Shown here piece by piece: positions 8,088 to 16,509 of a DNA stretch of 64,000 nucleotides. The translations under genes and the position numbers were made by a program. The DNA comes from Natronosporangium hydrolyticum (GTDB lineage Bacteria > Actinomycetota > Actinomycetes > Mycobacteriales > Micromonosporaceae): positions 1,178,001-1,242,000 of the forward strand of contig NZ_CP070499.1 of the NCBI RefSeq assembly GCF_016925615.1, written 5' to 3'. Every line of letters starts with the position of its first letter. Position 1 is the first letter of the stretch. Under the pieces are notes generated by a model. That model had not been told where the DNA came from. It worked only from the letters and a program-made list of their open reading frames with translations, and made no database searches.

Positions 8088-9420
8088 GCGGCGCGGAGTC
8101 CGGGCCCGCCTCCGCGTGCCCAGCGGCCCGGGCGAGCAGCTCCACGACCACGACCGTGAGCAGCACCGCGGCAGTGATCCAGAGGACGCCGGCCAGCCCG
8201 GGGTGGCGCCACAGCAGCAGCGCGGCCACGCCGACGATCACCGCTGCCACCTCGACGGTCACTCGGTGGCGAAGCAGGAACCGGGGCACCGGACCGGACA
8301 GGCCGGCGCCGGCCAGTTCGGCCGCGGTCGTGTCCAGGGCGCGGTCGCCCTGGCGGCGCACCCAGCGGGGGACTGCGCCGGGGCCCGCGGCCCAGACCAC
8401 GACCGCCGCGAGCACCGCCACCCCGATCAGGGTCCGTAGCCACCCGGCGAGGAACCGGGTGATGGTGTCGTAGAAGTCCGCGGCGGCCTGGCGGGACTGC
8501 ACCTGCGGTGGCAGGTGGTCCAGGTAGTAGGCCCGGGCGAGGGCCAGCATCGCCACGCCGAGTAGCGCGCCGGCCGCCACCGCGACCGCGGCGGTCAGCG
8601 CGCCACGGCGGTGGTCCGGGGCGAGCAGTACGCCCCCGAGTAGCAGCCCGATCGCGAGCAGCGGCAGCAGCCACCCGGCCTGGTCGAGCAGGTACGCGGC
8701 GTCCTGCAGTCGGGGCAGCGCGTCGGTGTGCAGCAACGGATACTCGATCGACAGATCGGTCGGAATCTCCGCAGCGAACGGGAAACCGGCGTCGACGAGC
8801 CGCTGCCGAACCAGCTCAAGTACGGCCCCGAGGTCGAGGTAGATCTGGTCTCCTTCGGCGCGCAGTAGCTCCCCTTGGCCGGTGGTGAGCAGTCCGACCA
8901 GTTCGTCGTGGGCCAGCCGGTTCGTCTCCCGCCATAGCTGGGCGAACTCTTCGGTTTCGATGAGGGTGCGCAGCTCGGACCTTAGGAACACCTCGATCCG
9001 GTCTGCCGCCGGGGCGACCAGGACGTCGAGCAGCTCCGGGGCGCCGAGCTCTTCGGCCTCGTCGGCGAGCTGCTGGATCCGCTCCTCGAGGTCGAGGGCG
9101 GTGACAATTTCCGTGCTGAGCACCCGGGCGAGTTCAGCCTGCACGGCCGGCTCCTCGACCAGCGGCGCGACGGTCGCGACGTACCGGTCGGTGTCGAAGA
9201 CCTCTTGGCGGACGAAGACCGCCGCGACCGAGGCGGTCGCGAGCACCGCCCCGAGGAGCAGCAGCACGATGGCGGCGACCCAGCGGCCCGTACGCGGCCG
9301 GCGTCGTGACCACTCGGCGGCCTCCCGGCGTAACCGGTTGAGCTCCGCCCGCTCATCGTCTGCCAGCGGCGGACCCGCGGCGTCGCCGGGGGCTGCCCCG
9401 GGCCCTTCGGGCGAAACCAT
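8068..9420 (-). CDS. Multi-pass membrane protein of unknown function
   Basis: This 450-aa protein is not assigned a function. It has a charged N-terminus with short coiled-coil character (DERAELNRLRREAAEW), a first membrane helix at about residues 46-68, and a large extracytoplasmic region of about 180 residues (EEPAVQAELARVLSTEIV...). Paired membrane helices follow at about 245-265 and 275-300, then about 330-350 and two near the C-terminus (AAVIVGVAALLLWRHP, VLWITAAVLLTVVVVELLAR). Similar proteins are common in actinobacteria. It is convergent with the serpin (20-bp overlap) and divergent from the P450 across a fairly AT-rich gap. Confidence 0.75.
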   Translation of the reverse strand: MVSPEGPGAAPGDAAGPPLADDERAELNRLRREAAEWSRRRPRTGRWVAAIVLLLLGAVLATASVAAVFVRQEVFDTDRYVATVAPLVEEPAVQAELARVLSTEIVTALDLEERIQQLADEAEELGAPELLDVLVAPAADRIEVFLRSELRTLIETEEFAQLWRETNRLAHDELVGLLTTGQGELLRAEGDQIYLDLGAVLELVRQRLVDAGFPFAAEIPTDLSIEYPLLHTDALPRLQDAAYLLDQAGWLLPLLAIGLLLGGVLLAPDHRRGALTAAVAVAAGALLGVAMLALARAYYLDHLPPQVQSRQAAADFYDTITRFLAGWLRTLIGVAVLAAVVVWAAGPGAVPRWVRRQGDRALDTTAAELAGAGLSGPVPRFLLRHRVTVEVAAVIVGVAALLLWRHPGLAGVLWITAAVLLTVVVVELLARAAGHAEAGPDSAPLTPAGR

Positions 9421-9601
9421 ATCAAAACCATAAAATAACTAAATGCCGCTAACCGCTTAGATAGACATGATCGGATACCCCGATGCTTCTCCAGCTCCCG
9501 GGCGGTTTATCCTTCCCATCGCGGTCCATCCCTTTCAAAGCTCGTCATCATGACCTACGGTATGGTCTGTCCTGCCGTGCGTAACGAATCGGAGAATCCC
9601 G

Positions 9602-11017
9602 ATGAGTAGCCCCACCGGCCAGACCGCCGCCGGCCCGGCCACCCCCACCGGCGCATCCGCCCCCGCCCCCGCCCCCGCCCGATCCGCCTCCGCCCCGCTG
9701 TACCGACTCCCGGCCCGGCGGACGCTGCCGCAGCTGGCTCGCGACCCGATGCGGGCGCTGGCGGCGCTGGGCCGCGAGTCCGACGGCGCCCCGGTGCAGC
9801 TCAACCTCGGCCTGATCCGGCCGCTGCTGATCAGCCACCCGGAGCACGCGCAACAGCTGCTACTCAACCCCAACTTCGAACGCGACGGCATGCTCTGGAA
9901 GCCGATCCGCCGGCTGCAGGGCGACGGCCTCTCCGGCGTCGGCGAAGATTGGCGCAACAGCCGCCGGTTGCTGCAGCCGCTGCTGGCGATGCGGCACCTG
10001 CGTGGTCTGCTGCCCACCATGGCCGCGGCCGTCGACGAGGCGCTCGACGCCCTCGACGCCCGAGCCGCCGACCAGCGGCCAGTCGCGCTGGTGCCGGAGA
10101 TGATGCGGATCACGCAGCGGGTGATGGTCCGGGTCTTCTTCGGCGACCGGATCTCGCCGGCCGACTCCGACCGGCTCGGCAGCGCGATCAACGACGCGTT
10201 CGGTTCGCTCGGCGCCCGGCTACTGCTGCCGTTCATGCCCCACTGGTTCCCGATGCCGGGCGACCGGGCGTTCCGTAAGGCGGTCGCGATCGCCGACGAG
10301 GTGATCTATCCGCTGGTCCGGCAGAGCCGCCAGGACCCCGCCGGCGACGACCTGGTCACCCGATTCGTCCAGGCCACCGACGAAGCCGGGGGGCACCTGG
10401 ACGACCAGCGGGTCCGGGACGACCTGGTGAGCATGTTCGTGGCCGGCACCGAGACCACCGCGCTCACGCTGAGCTTTTTCTGGCTGCTCTTCCACCGGCG
10501 GGCCGAGCTGGCCACCCGGGTGGCGGACGAGGTCGCCGAGGTGGTGGCGGCCGGGCCGCCCGAGCCGGCCCACCTCGATCGGCTCCGCTACACCAAGATG
10601 GCGCTGCAGGAGACGCTACGGCTCTATCCGGTGGGGTGGCTGCTGCCCCGGACGACGATCGCCGACGACGAACTGGCCGGAAACCCGGTCAAGACCGGCA
10701 AGACGGTGATCCTCAGCCCGTACCTCACCCACCGGCTGTCCGAGTTCTGGGAAGAGCCGACGGTCTTCGACCCGGAGCGGTTCAGCCCCGAGCGCAGCGC
10801 CGGCCGTCACAAGTTCGCCTATCTCCCGTTCGGCGCCGGGCCGCACCAATGCCTAGGTAACCACTTCTCGTTGCTGGAGGGCCAGCTGGTGGTGGCGGCG
10901 ATGCTGCACCGGTGGCGACCCACGGTGGCGGCGCCCCAGGACGCGCTGGAGCCGCGGGCGACCGCGTCGCTCCGCCCTCGCGGCGAGGCCGAACTCACGC
11001 TCGCGCCGCGCCGGTGA
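9602..11017 (+). CDS. Cytochrome P450
   Basis: This 471-aa heme monooxygenase has the oxygen-binding I-helix motif AGTETT at residues 281-286, the ExxR motif ETLR at 337-340, and the heme-ligand loop FGAGPHQCLG with Cys417. No membrane anchor; an Ala/Pro-rich N-terminus (about residues 5-30) precedes the catalytic core. It runs in the same direction as the conservon genes and ends 34 bp before the sensor kinase. P450 genes are recurrent members of Streptomyces conservons (CvnE/F), so it may be controlled with that complex. Substrate unknown. Confidence 0.95.
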   Translation: MSSPTGQTAAGPATPTGASAPAPAPARSASAPLYRLPARRTLPQLARDPMRALAALGRESDGAPVQLNLGLIRPLLISHPEHAQQLLLNPNFERDGMLWKPIRRLQGDGLSGVGEDWRNSRRLLQPLLAMRHLRGLLPTMAAAVDEALDALDARAADQRPVALVPEMMRITQRVMVRVFFGDRISPADSDRLGSAINDAFGSLGARLLLPFMPHWFPMPGDRAFRKAVAIADEVIYPLVRQSRQDPAGDDLVTRFVQATDEAGGHLDDQRVRDDLVSMFVAGTETTALTLSFFWLLFHRRAELATRVADEVAEVVAAGPPEPAHLDRLRYTKMALQETLRLYPVGWLLPRTTIADDELAGNPVKTGKTVILSPYLTHRLSEFWEEPTVFDPERFSPERSAGRHKFAYLPFGAGPHQCLGNHFSLLEGQLVVAAMLHRWRPTVAAPQDALEPRATASLRPRGEAELTLAPRR

Positions 11018-11051
11018 GACCGGGCCAACCACCGACGATGAGGGATGTGTC

Positions 11052-13484
11052 ATGAGGTTCTTCCGGCGTAGCAGCGTGCGTGCCCGGATCGCGGCGCTGC
11101 TGTCGGTGTTGGTGCTGCTGTGGGCGTTCGCGGCGTGGGTGACCGCCCGGGAGAGCTTCAACCTGCTGGTGCTCAACTATTTGGAGACCGCCGGCGTCAC
11201 CACCGAGGAGCTGGTGGAGGCGATGCAGCAGGAGCGGCGGCTCTCCGCCGCGGTGGCCGCCGGCGGCAGCGACGCCGACCTGCACGATGAGTTGGCGGCC
11301 GTGCGCGGACGGACCGATCTGCTCGTCGCCGGCTGGCGCGACCTCGTCGACCGGCCCAGTCAGCGGTTCGCCGCCAGCGACCGGCTGGCCGAGCGGTACC
11401 AGCGCTTCGACGCACACCTGGCCGACCTGCCGGTGGTGCGGGGGCAGCTCGATGCCGGTTCGGCCACCCCGGAGGAGGTGCGACAGACCTACACCGGGAC
11501 GGTCACCGCGGGGTTCGCCATCTACCGTGCCATGTCCGGACTGGATGACCAGGAGGTGGCCCGCCAGTCCGGGCTGCTCGTCGAGCTCAGCCAGGCCCGG
11601 GAACTGCTGTCCCAACAGGACGCTCTGCTCGCGGCGGCCTACCAGCGGGGTCAGCTGGCCCAGCCGGAGCTGGTGGAGTTCGTGCAGCTGGTCGGCGCCC
11701 AGCGAGGACTCTACGAACGCATCGCGGCCGAGTTGCCGCCCGATGTCCGCAGCCTTTATGACACCGCGGTCGCCGACCCGGCAGTGTCGGAGCTGCGGCG
11801 CCTGCAGGACCGGCTCATGGCCGAGGCCGACCCCGGAGCGGCGGCGCCGGTCGCCGATGAGCAGTGGCGGTCCGCGGTCACCGCGGCGATGGCGAGCATG
11901 CGCCAGCTGGAGCTCGCCGGTACGGAGGTGGTGGTGCAGGGGGCGATGCCGGTGGTGGCCGGCATCCTGGTGCGGCTGCTACTCGTCGGCGGGCTCGGAC
12001 TGGTAGCCGTGCTCCTGTCGATCACCACTGGCCGGACCATCATCCGTCGACTGGAGACGCTGACCGACCACGCCTCGACGCTAGCTGGTGAACGGCTGCC
12101 GGCGGTGGTCCGCCGACTCCGCAGCGGCGAACCGGTGGATGTGGCGGCCGAGGCGCCGCCACTGGCCGACCCCGGCGGCGGGGAAGTGGGCGAGCTGGCG
12201 ACCGCGTTCAACCGGGTTCAGCAGGCGGCGGTCCAAGCCGCGGTGGAACAGGCCGAGCTGCGGCGGGGCGTGCGCGACGTCTTCCTGAGCCTGGCCCGGC
12301 GTACCCAGGGTCTGGTCAGCCGGCAACTGAAGGTGCTGGATGAGGCGGAAAGACGGGAAGCCGACCCGGACAAGATGGCGGAGCTGTTCCGAATCGACCA
12401 CCTCGCCACCCGGATGCGGCGAAACGCCGAGAACCTGATCGTGCTCTCGGGCGCCAGCTCCGGCCGCACCTGGCGGCACCCGGTGTCGATGGTGGACCTG
12501 ATCCGGGGCGCCATCTCGGAGGTGGAAGAGTACACCCGGGTTACGGTGCTGGCGGTGGACGAGGGGGCGGTGCCGGGCCAGGCCGCAGGCGACCTGATCC
12601 ACCTGCTCGCCGAGCTGGTGGAGAACGCCGCGGCCTACTCGCCGCCGTACGCGCCGGTGACCGTCTCCGGGCAGCGGGTGGCCCGCGGCTTCGCGATCGA
12701 GATCGAGGATCGTGGGCTGGGCATGAGCGAATCGGAGTTGGCCGCCGTGAACAGCCGGCTCGCCGACCCACCGGACTTCGACCTCGCCGACGCCTCCCAC
12801 CTGGGCCACTACGTGGTGGCGAAGCTGGCGCAACGGCACGAGGTCCGAGTCCAGCTGCGGTCGTCTCCCTACGGGGGAGTCTCGGCGGTGGCGCTGATAC
12901 CGCAGGCGTTGGTGCTGGAACCGGCGTTGGCCAGCGCGGAGCTTCCGCGTCGGGAGCGGACCAGCGGCGCCGGCCAGCACACCGAGGAGATCGAGGTGGG
13001 CTCCGACCAGCGCACCGGGTCAGCCGCCGGGCCGACCGCCGGGCCGACCGCCGTGCCGCCGACCGGGCCGCAGCCGGCAACGCCGCAGACCGAGCATGCC
13101 GCCGGCACCTCGGGCAGTTTCGCCAAAACCCCGGACAGTGACGCCACCACCCCGGTCAACGGCGCCGCCCGCCCGGCGGAGTCGGCCGCTGGACAGACCG
13201 CGGCGGGTCTACCGTGGCGGGTCCGGCAGGCGAACCTACCCCGGCAACTTCGTTCGGAGGTGGCCGGTGCGGGCCAGGCCGGCGCCGACGAACCGGGCTG
13301 CGAGACCGGGTCCGGATCGCCCGGTGACGAGCCGGCCGATCGCGACCCCGAGGAGGTACGCCGGATGATGAGCGCCTACCAGCATGGCACCCGGCTTGGT
13401 CGGCAGGAGGCGGCGGACCCACCGCCGCCAGCGATCGGACGGGTCCGCAGCAGTGACGTTCCGCAGGAGAAACAGGAGGGATGA
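11052..13484 (+). CDS. Conservon sensor histidine kinase-like protein (CvnA type)
   Basis: This 810-aa membrane sensor starts with a helix at about 12-34. An extracytoplasmic nitrate-sensor-like helical region of about 270 residues follows, then a second helix near 300-325 and a HAMP-like segment. The dimerisation region contains FRIDHLATRMRRNAENLIVL. The ATPase domain keeps an N-box (LLAELVENAAAYSPP) and a G1 motif (EDRGLGMSESEL). A low-complexity Pro/Ala/Thr tail of about 200 residues follows. No paired response regulator is present; instead the next three genes are roadblock, DUF742 and a small GTPase, the defining order of a conservon. The ATG at 11052 follows GAGGGATGTGTC. Confidence 0.93.
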   Translation: MRFFRRSSVRARIAALLSVLVLLWAFAAWVTARESFNLLVLNYLETAGVTTEELVEAMQQERRLSAAVAAGGSDADLHDELAAVRGRTDLLVAGWRDLVDRPSQRFAASDRLAERYQRFDAHLADLPVVRGQLDAGSATPEEVRQTYTGTVTAGFAIYRAMSGLDDQEVARQSGLLVELSQARELLSQQDALLAAAYQRGQLAQPELVEFVQLVGAQRGLYERIAAELPPDVRSLYDTAVADPAVSELRRLQDRLMAEADPGAAAPVADEQWRSAVTAAMASMRQLELAGTEVVVQGAMPVVAGILVRLLLVGGLGLVAVLLSITTGRTIIRRLETLTDHASTLAGERLPAVVRRLRSGEPVDVAAEAPPLADPGGGEVGELATAFNRVQQAAVQAAVEQAELRRGVRDVFLSLARRTQGLVSRQLKVLDEAERREADPDKMAELFRIDHLATRMRRNAENLIVLSGASSGRTWRHPVSMVDLIRGAISEVEEYTRVTVLAVDEGAVPGQAAGDLIHLLAELVENAAAYSPPYAPVTVSGQRVARGFAIEIEDRGLGMSESELAAVNSRLADPPDFDLADASHLGHYVVAKLAQRHEVRVQLRSSPYGGVSAVALIPQALVLEPALASAELPRRERTSGAGQHTEEIEVGSDQRTGSAAGPTAGPTAVPPTGPQPATPQTEHAAGTSGSFAKTPDSDATTPVNGAARPAESAAGQTAAGLPWRVRQANLPRQLRSEVAGAGQAGADEPGCETGSGSPGDEPADRDPEEVRRMMSAYQHGTRLGRQEAADPPPPAIGRVRSSDVPQEKQEG

Positions 13485-13487
13485 TCG

Positions 13488-13910
13488 GTGGCGCAGAGCC
13501 CAGCCAAAGATCTGGCGTGGCTGTTGGACGACCTGACGGGGCGGGTGGCGGAGGTGGAACGGGCGATCGTGTTGTCCAACGACGGTCTGCTGATCGCCGC
13601 GTCCCGTAACGTTTCCCAGGAGGACGCCGAGCATCTCTCGGCGGCCGCCTCCGGGTTCCAGAGCCTCGCCCGCGGCACCGGCAGGTGCATCGGTGGCGGC
13701 GCGGTACGGCAGACCGTGGTCGAGTTCGAGCGGTCGTTCTTCTTCGTGACCGCGGCCGGTTCCGGGGCCAGCCTTGCGGTGCAGGCGACCGCCGAGGCGG
13801 ACGTCGGTGTGGTCGCCTACGAGATGGCCAAGCTCGTGACCGGGGTCGGGAGATACCTCAGCACCGGAGTTCGGGTGCCTCCCTTCGCCTCGGAGACCAT
13901 GGTGAACTGA
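13488..13910 (+). CDS. Roadblock/LC7 domain protein (CvnB type)
   Basis: This 140-aa protein is a single roadblock/LC7 fold (LAWLLDDLTGRVAEVERAIV, then LIAASRNVSQEDAEHLSAAA). In conservons this protein acts with the small GTPase, probably as its activator or as a scaffold at the sensor kinase. GTG start 3 bp after the kinase stop, with AGGAGGGATG overlapping the kinase end, so it is translationally coupled. Confidence 0.95.
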   Translation: MAQSPAKDLAWLLDDLTGRVAEVERAIVLSNDGLLIAASRNVSQEDAEHLSAAASGFQSLARGTGRCIGGGAVRQTVVEFERSFFFVTAAGSGASLAVQATAEADVGVVAYEMAKLVTGVGRYLSTGVRVPPFASETMVN

Positions 13911-13911
13911 G

Positions 13912-14286
13912 ATGCCGTTTCCGCCGCCCGAAGCCGGCCAGGACTACGACGAGGCCGGGCCCGTCGTCCGCCCGTACACCGTCACCTCCGGTCGTACCCG
14001 GCCGAGCCGGGGCCGGCTCGATCTGGTCTCCATGGTGGTGGCGGTCGGGTCGGCGGCGGCATCGGTGGACCGTACCCCGGAGCAGCGGGCGATTGTCGCA
14101 CTGGCACAGCGTCCGATCTCGCTGGCCGAACTGGCGGCCCAGTTGAACCTTCCCGCGAGCCTGGTGCAGGTGCTGCTGGGGGATCTGCTCGACGCCGAGC
14201 TGATCAGCATCAGCCAGCCGTACCCGGCGGGTTACTACCATCGAGACACACTTGAGGCGATACGTGATGGGCTACGGGCGCTCTGA
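13912..14286 (+). CDS. DUF742 family protein (CvnC type)
   Basis: This 124-aa winged-helix-like protein of the DUF742 family contains VRPYTVTSGRTRP near residue 22, the helix pair PISLAELAAQLNLPASLVQV, and ends in DTLEAIRDGLRAL, as is characteristic of the family. It starts one base after the roadblock stop. Third protein of the conservon complex; its partner is expected to be the GTPase that overlaps its end. Confidence 0.95.
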   Translation: MPFPPPEAGQDYDEAGPVVRPYTVTSGRTRPSRGRLDLVSMVVAVGSAAASVDRTPEQRAIVALAQRPISLAELAAQLNLPASLVQVLLGDLLDAELISISQPYPAGYYHRDTLEAIRDGLRAL

Positions 14287-14869
14287 GGAGAAGCCACACT
14301 CGACCGGCACGAGGCAGCCGGTGCCAGCGGCGGTGAAGGCGTTGGTAGCGGGAGGTTTCGGGGTGGGCAAGACGACGCTGGTCGGCGCGGTGAGCGAGGT
14401 CATGCCGCTGCGGACGGAGGAGTACCTCACCGACGAGGGGTTGGTCGTCGACGATATGTCGGGGGTGGAGCGGAAGGGCACCACCACGGTGGCGATGGAC
14501 TTCGGCCGGATCACCATCAACGACGAGCTGATGCTCTACCTGTTCGGGGTGCCTGGTCAGGACCGGTTCTGGTTCGTCTGGGATGAGCTGGCGCTGGGGG
14601 CGCTCGGAGCGGTCGTGCTCGCCGACACCCGCCGGTTGGCCGACTGTTTCGCCTCGGTCGACTACTTCGAGCGGCGGGGTCTGCCGTTCATCGTTGCGGT
14701 GAACGTCTTCGACGATGCGCCGAAGCACTATCAGCCCGCTGATGTGCAGCTGGCGCTGGACCTGGACCCGGACGTGCCGGTGGTGATCTGCGACGCCCGC
14801 GATCGGGAGTCCGCCAAGACGGTGCTGGTCACGCTAGTGGAGCGGGTGCTGCGGACCCGCGGCGACTAG
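14267..14869 (+). CDS. Conservon small GTP/ATP-binding protein (CvnD type)
   Basis: This 200-aa G-protein-like NTPase has a P-loop GGFGVGKTT, a switch region (PLRTEEYLTDEG ... GTTTVAMDFG), the G3-like LFGVPGQDRFWF and a base-recognition region near VAVNVFDD. The ATG at 14267 is favoured because GAGGCG stands 8 bases before it; a TTG at 14252 in the same frame is possible. Either start overlaps the DUF742 gene, so translation is coupled. In Streptomyces coelicolor, conservons form a membrane signalling complex resembling eukaryotic G-protein systems. Confidence 0.93.
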   Translation: MGYGRSEEKPHSTGTRQPVPAAVKALVAGGFGVGKTTLVGAVSEVMPLRTEEYLTDEGLVVDDMSGVERKGTTTVAMDFGRITINDELMLYLFGVPGQDRFWFVWDELALGALGAVVLADTRRLADCFASVDYFERRGLPFIVAVNVFDDAPKHYQPADVQLALDLDPDVPVVICDARDRESAKTVLVTLVERVLRTRGD

Positions 14870-14941
14870 CCCACGGGCGGGCGCGGCTCGACTACCACGA
14901 CAGTCGGTCCGACCGCGACGCGCTGGCGTTAGGCTGGTGGG

Positions 14942-15466
14942 GTGGCGGCGAGTCCGATCCCCGAACGGGTCAGCTGGGCGATGTCCCGCCTGGTGGTCGG
15001 CCCGAGCGACCGGCTACTCGAGATCGGCTGTGGCCGGGGGACGCTGGTCTCACAGGTCTGCGACCGGCTGGTCGACGGGCAGATCGTCGCGGTCGACCGT
15101 TCCGCCACCATGATCCGCCAGGCGCGGGAGCGTAACGCTGACCATGTCGCCGCCGGCCGGGCGGTCTTCCACACCACCTCGTTGGATCGTCTCGACCCGG
15201 CGGCGGGGAGTTACGACACGGTGGTGGCGCTGAACGTCAACCTGTTCTGGGTCCGCCCGGCAGGTTACGACCTGGCGTTGATCACGCGGCTGCTCCGGCC
15301 GGGCGGGACGCTGCACCTGATCTACGAGCTGCCGGTGGTCGACCGGGCGGAGGCGGTCGCGAAGCGGCTGGAGGCGGCGCTGACCGCCGAGGGGTACGAG
15401 GTCAGGCTGGCGCACGACCGGACCCGGCGCGGCAACGCGCTGCTCGCCGTGGTCGCTGCGCCCTGA
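14942..15466 (+). CDS. Class I SAM-dependent methyltransferase
   Basis: This short (174-aa) methyltransferase has the SAM-binding motif I LLEIGCGRGTLVSQV near residue 26, the acidic motif II loop IVAVDRSATMIRQAR, and motif IV YDTVVALNVNLFW. GTG start at 14942 is right after the conservon but with a 72-bp gap, so it is probably a separate unit. Substrate unknown. Confidence 0.88.
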   Translation: MAASPIPERVSWAMSRLVVGPSDRLLEIGCGRGTLVSQVCDRLVDGQIVAVDRSATMIRQARERNADHVAAGRAVFHTTSLDRLDPAAGSYDTVVALNVNLFWVRPAGYDLALITRLLRPGGTLHLIYELPVVDRAEAVAKRLEAALTAEGYEVRLAHDRTRRGNALLAVVAAP

Positions 15467-15508
15467 CCGGGCTGCGTGGCGGCTCGCGATGCCAGACCCG
15501 ACCTAGCG

Positions 15509-15546
15509 CCTCGTATCGGAGGCCGTGGCAGGCGGCCGATACGAGG
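15509..15546. promoter_or_regulatory. 11-bp inverted repeat overlapping a ribosome binding site
   Basis: Arms CCTCGTATCGG (15509-15519) and CCGATACGAGG (15536-15546) are exact reverse complements with a 16-bp spacer. The second arm runs into the Shine-Dalgarno sequence GAGGGGGAG of the NmrA-like gene starting at 15555. It may be a repressor operator over the promoter or a hairpin that hides the ribosome site. Confidence 0.65.
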
Positions 15547-15554
15547 GGGAGATA

Positions 15555-16397
15555 ATGACGATTCTGGTTACGGGAGCTACCGGCACCATCGGTCGCCAGG
15601 TGGTCAGACAACTGGCCGAGGCTGGTCACCGGGTGCGCGCGCTGACCCGTACCCCGGAGACGGCGGTGGTGCCGGCCGGGGTGGAGGTGGTCGGCGGCGA
15701 CCTCGCCCGGCCGGCGACGTTGGCGTCGGCCCTGTCAGGGGTGACCGCGATGCACCTGATCAGCATCGGCGGCGACGACTATGCGCCGCTGCGGACCGGC
15801 GACGAGATCATGGCGATGGCGGGTGCCGCCGGGGTGGGTCGGGTAACGGTGCTCACCGGCAGCGACGACGAGTTGGCGGTGCTTCGGGCGGTGACGGCCA
15901 GCGGGGTGAGCTGGACGCATGTGCGGCCGCTGGAGTTCATGGCCAACAAGTTGGCGTGGGGGCCGTCGATCGCCCAGGACGGCACCGTGGCGGCGTTCGG
16001 TGAGGCGCCGATGGCGATCGTGCACGAGGCCGATGTGGCGGCGGTCGTGGTGGCTGGGCTCACTGCCGACGGGCATCATGGCGCGACGTACTCACCGACC
16101 GGCCCGGCGGTGCTCAGCCGCCCGGCTGCCGCCGAGACCATCGGTGAAGTGATCGGCCGGACCGTGCGGTTCAAACCGCTGACCCGAGCGGAGGCGCGGG
16201 CTGGGATGCTCGCCGACGGGGTGTTGCCGGAGGTCGCGGACTACGTCCTGGACTATGAAGCGAGCCCGCCGCCGGAGGCGGCGGTGGTCTCGCCGGTGGT
16301 GGCGGAGGTGACGGGCCGGCCACCCCGCCGGTTCGCGGAGTGGGTCGCTGAGCACGCGGCCGAGTTCCGGCCGAAACCGTCCGAGGAGACTGACTGA
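15555..16397 (+). CDS. NmrA-like NAD(P)H-binding reductase/sensor
   Basis: This 280-aa protein is an atypical short-chain dehydrogenase. It opens with TILVTGATGTIGRQVVRQLA (GxxGxxG dinucleotide loop), and later has TVLTGSDDELAVLRAVTASG and WTHVRPLEFMANKLAW. The Tyr-x-x-x-Lys catalytic pair of ordinary SDRs is not evident, as is common in NmrA/quinone-oxidoreductase-2-like proteins. ATG at 15555 is chosen because the SD GAGGGGGAG stands just before it. An inverted repeat overlaps that site. Physiological role unknown. Confidence 0.9.
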   Translation: MTILVTGATGTIGRQVVRQLAEAGHRVRALTRTPETAVVPAGVEVVGGDLARPATLASALSGVTAMHLISIGGDDYAPLRTGDEIMAMAGAAGVGRVTVLTGSDDELAVLRAVTASGVSWTHVRPLEFMANKLAWGPSIAQDGTVAAFGEAPMAIVHEADVAAVVVAGLTADGHHGATYSPTGPAVLSRPAAAETIGEVIGRTVRFKPLTRAEARAGMLADGVLPEVADYVLDYEASPPPEAAVVSPVVAEVTGRPPRRFAEWVAEHAAEFRPKPSEETD

Positions 16398-16509
16398 GTG
16401 TCGGTAAGCGGACACCTACCTAGGGTGTCGACGGGGTACTCTGTTGGCACACCACCGGCTCGGGGGGACCGGTGGTGGTCCATGTCCACGCGCTCGCCCC
16501 GGTTGGTCT

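Noticed and set aside
9655-9700. GC-rich repeat at the start of the P450 gene
   Set aside because: It encodes a simple Ala-Pro stretch in frame, so it is protein low complexity rather than a DNA element.
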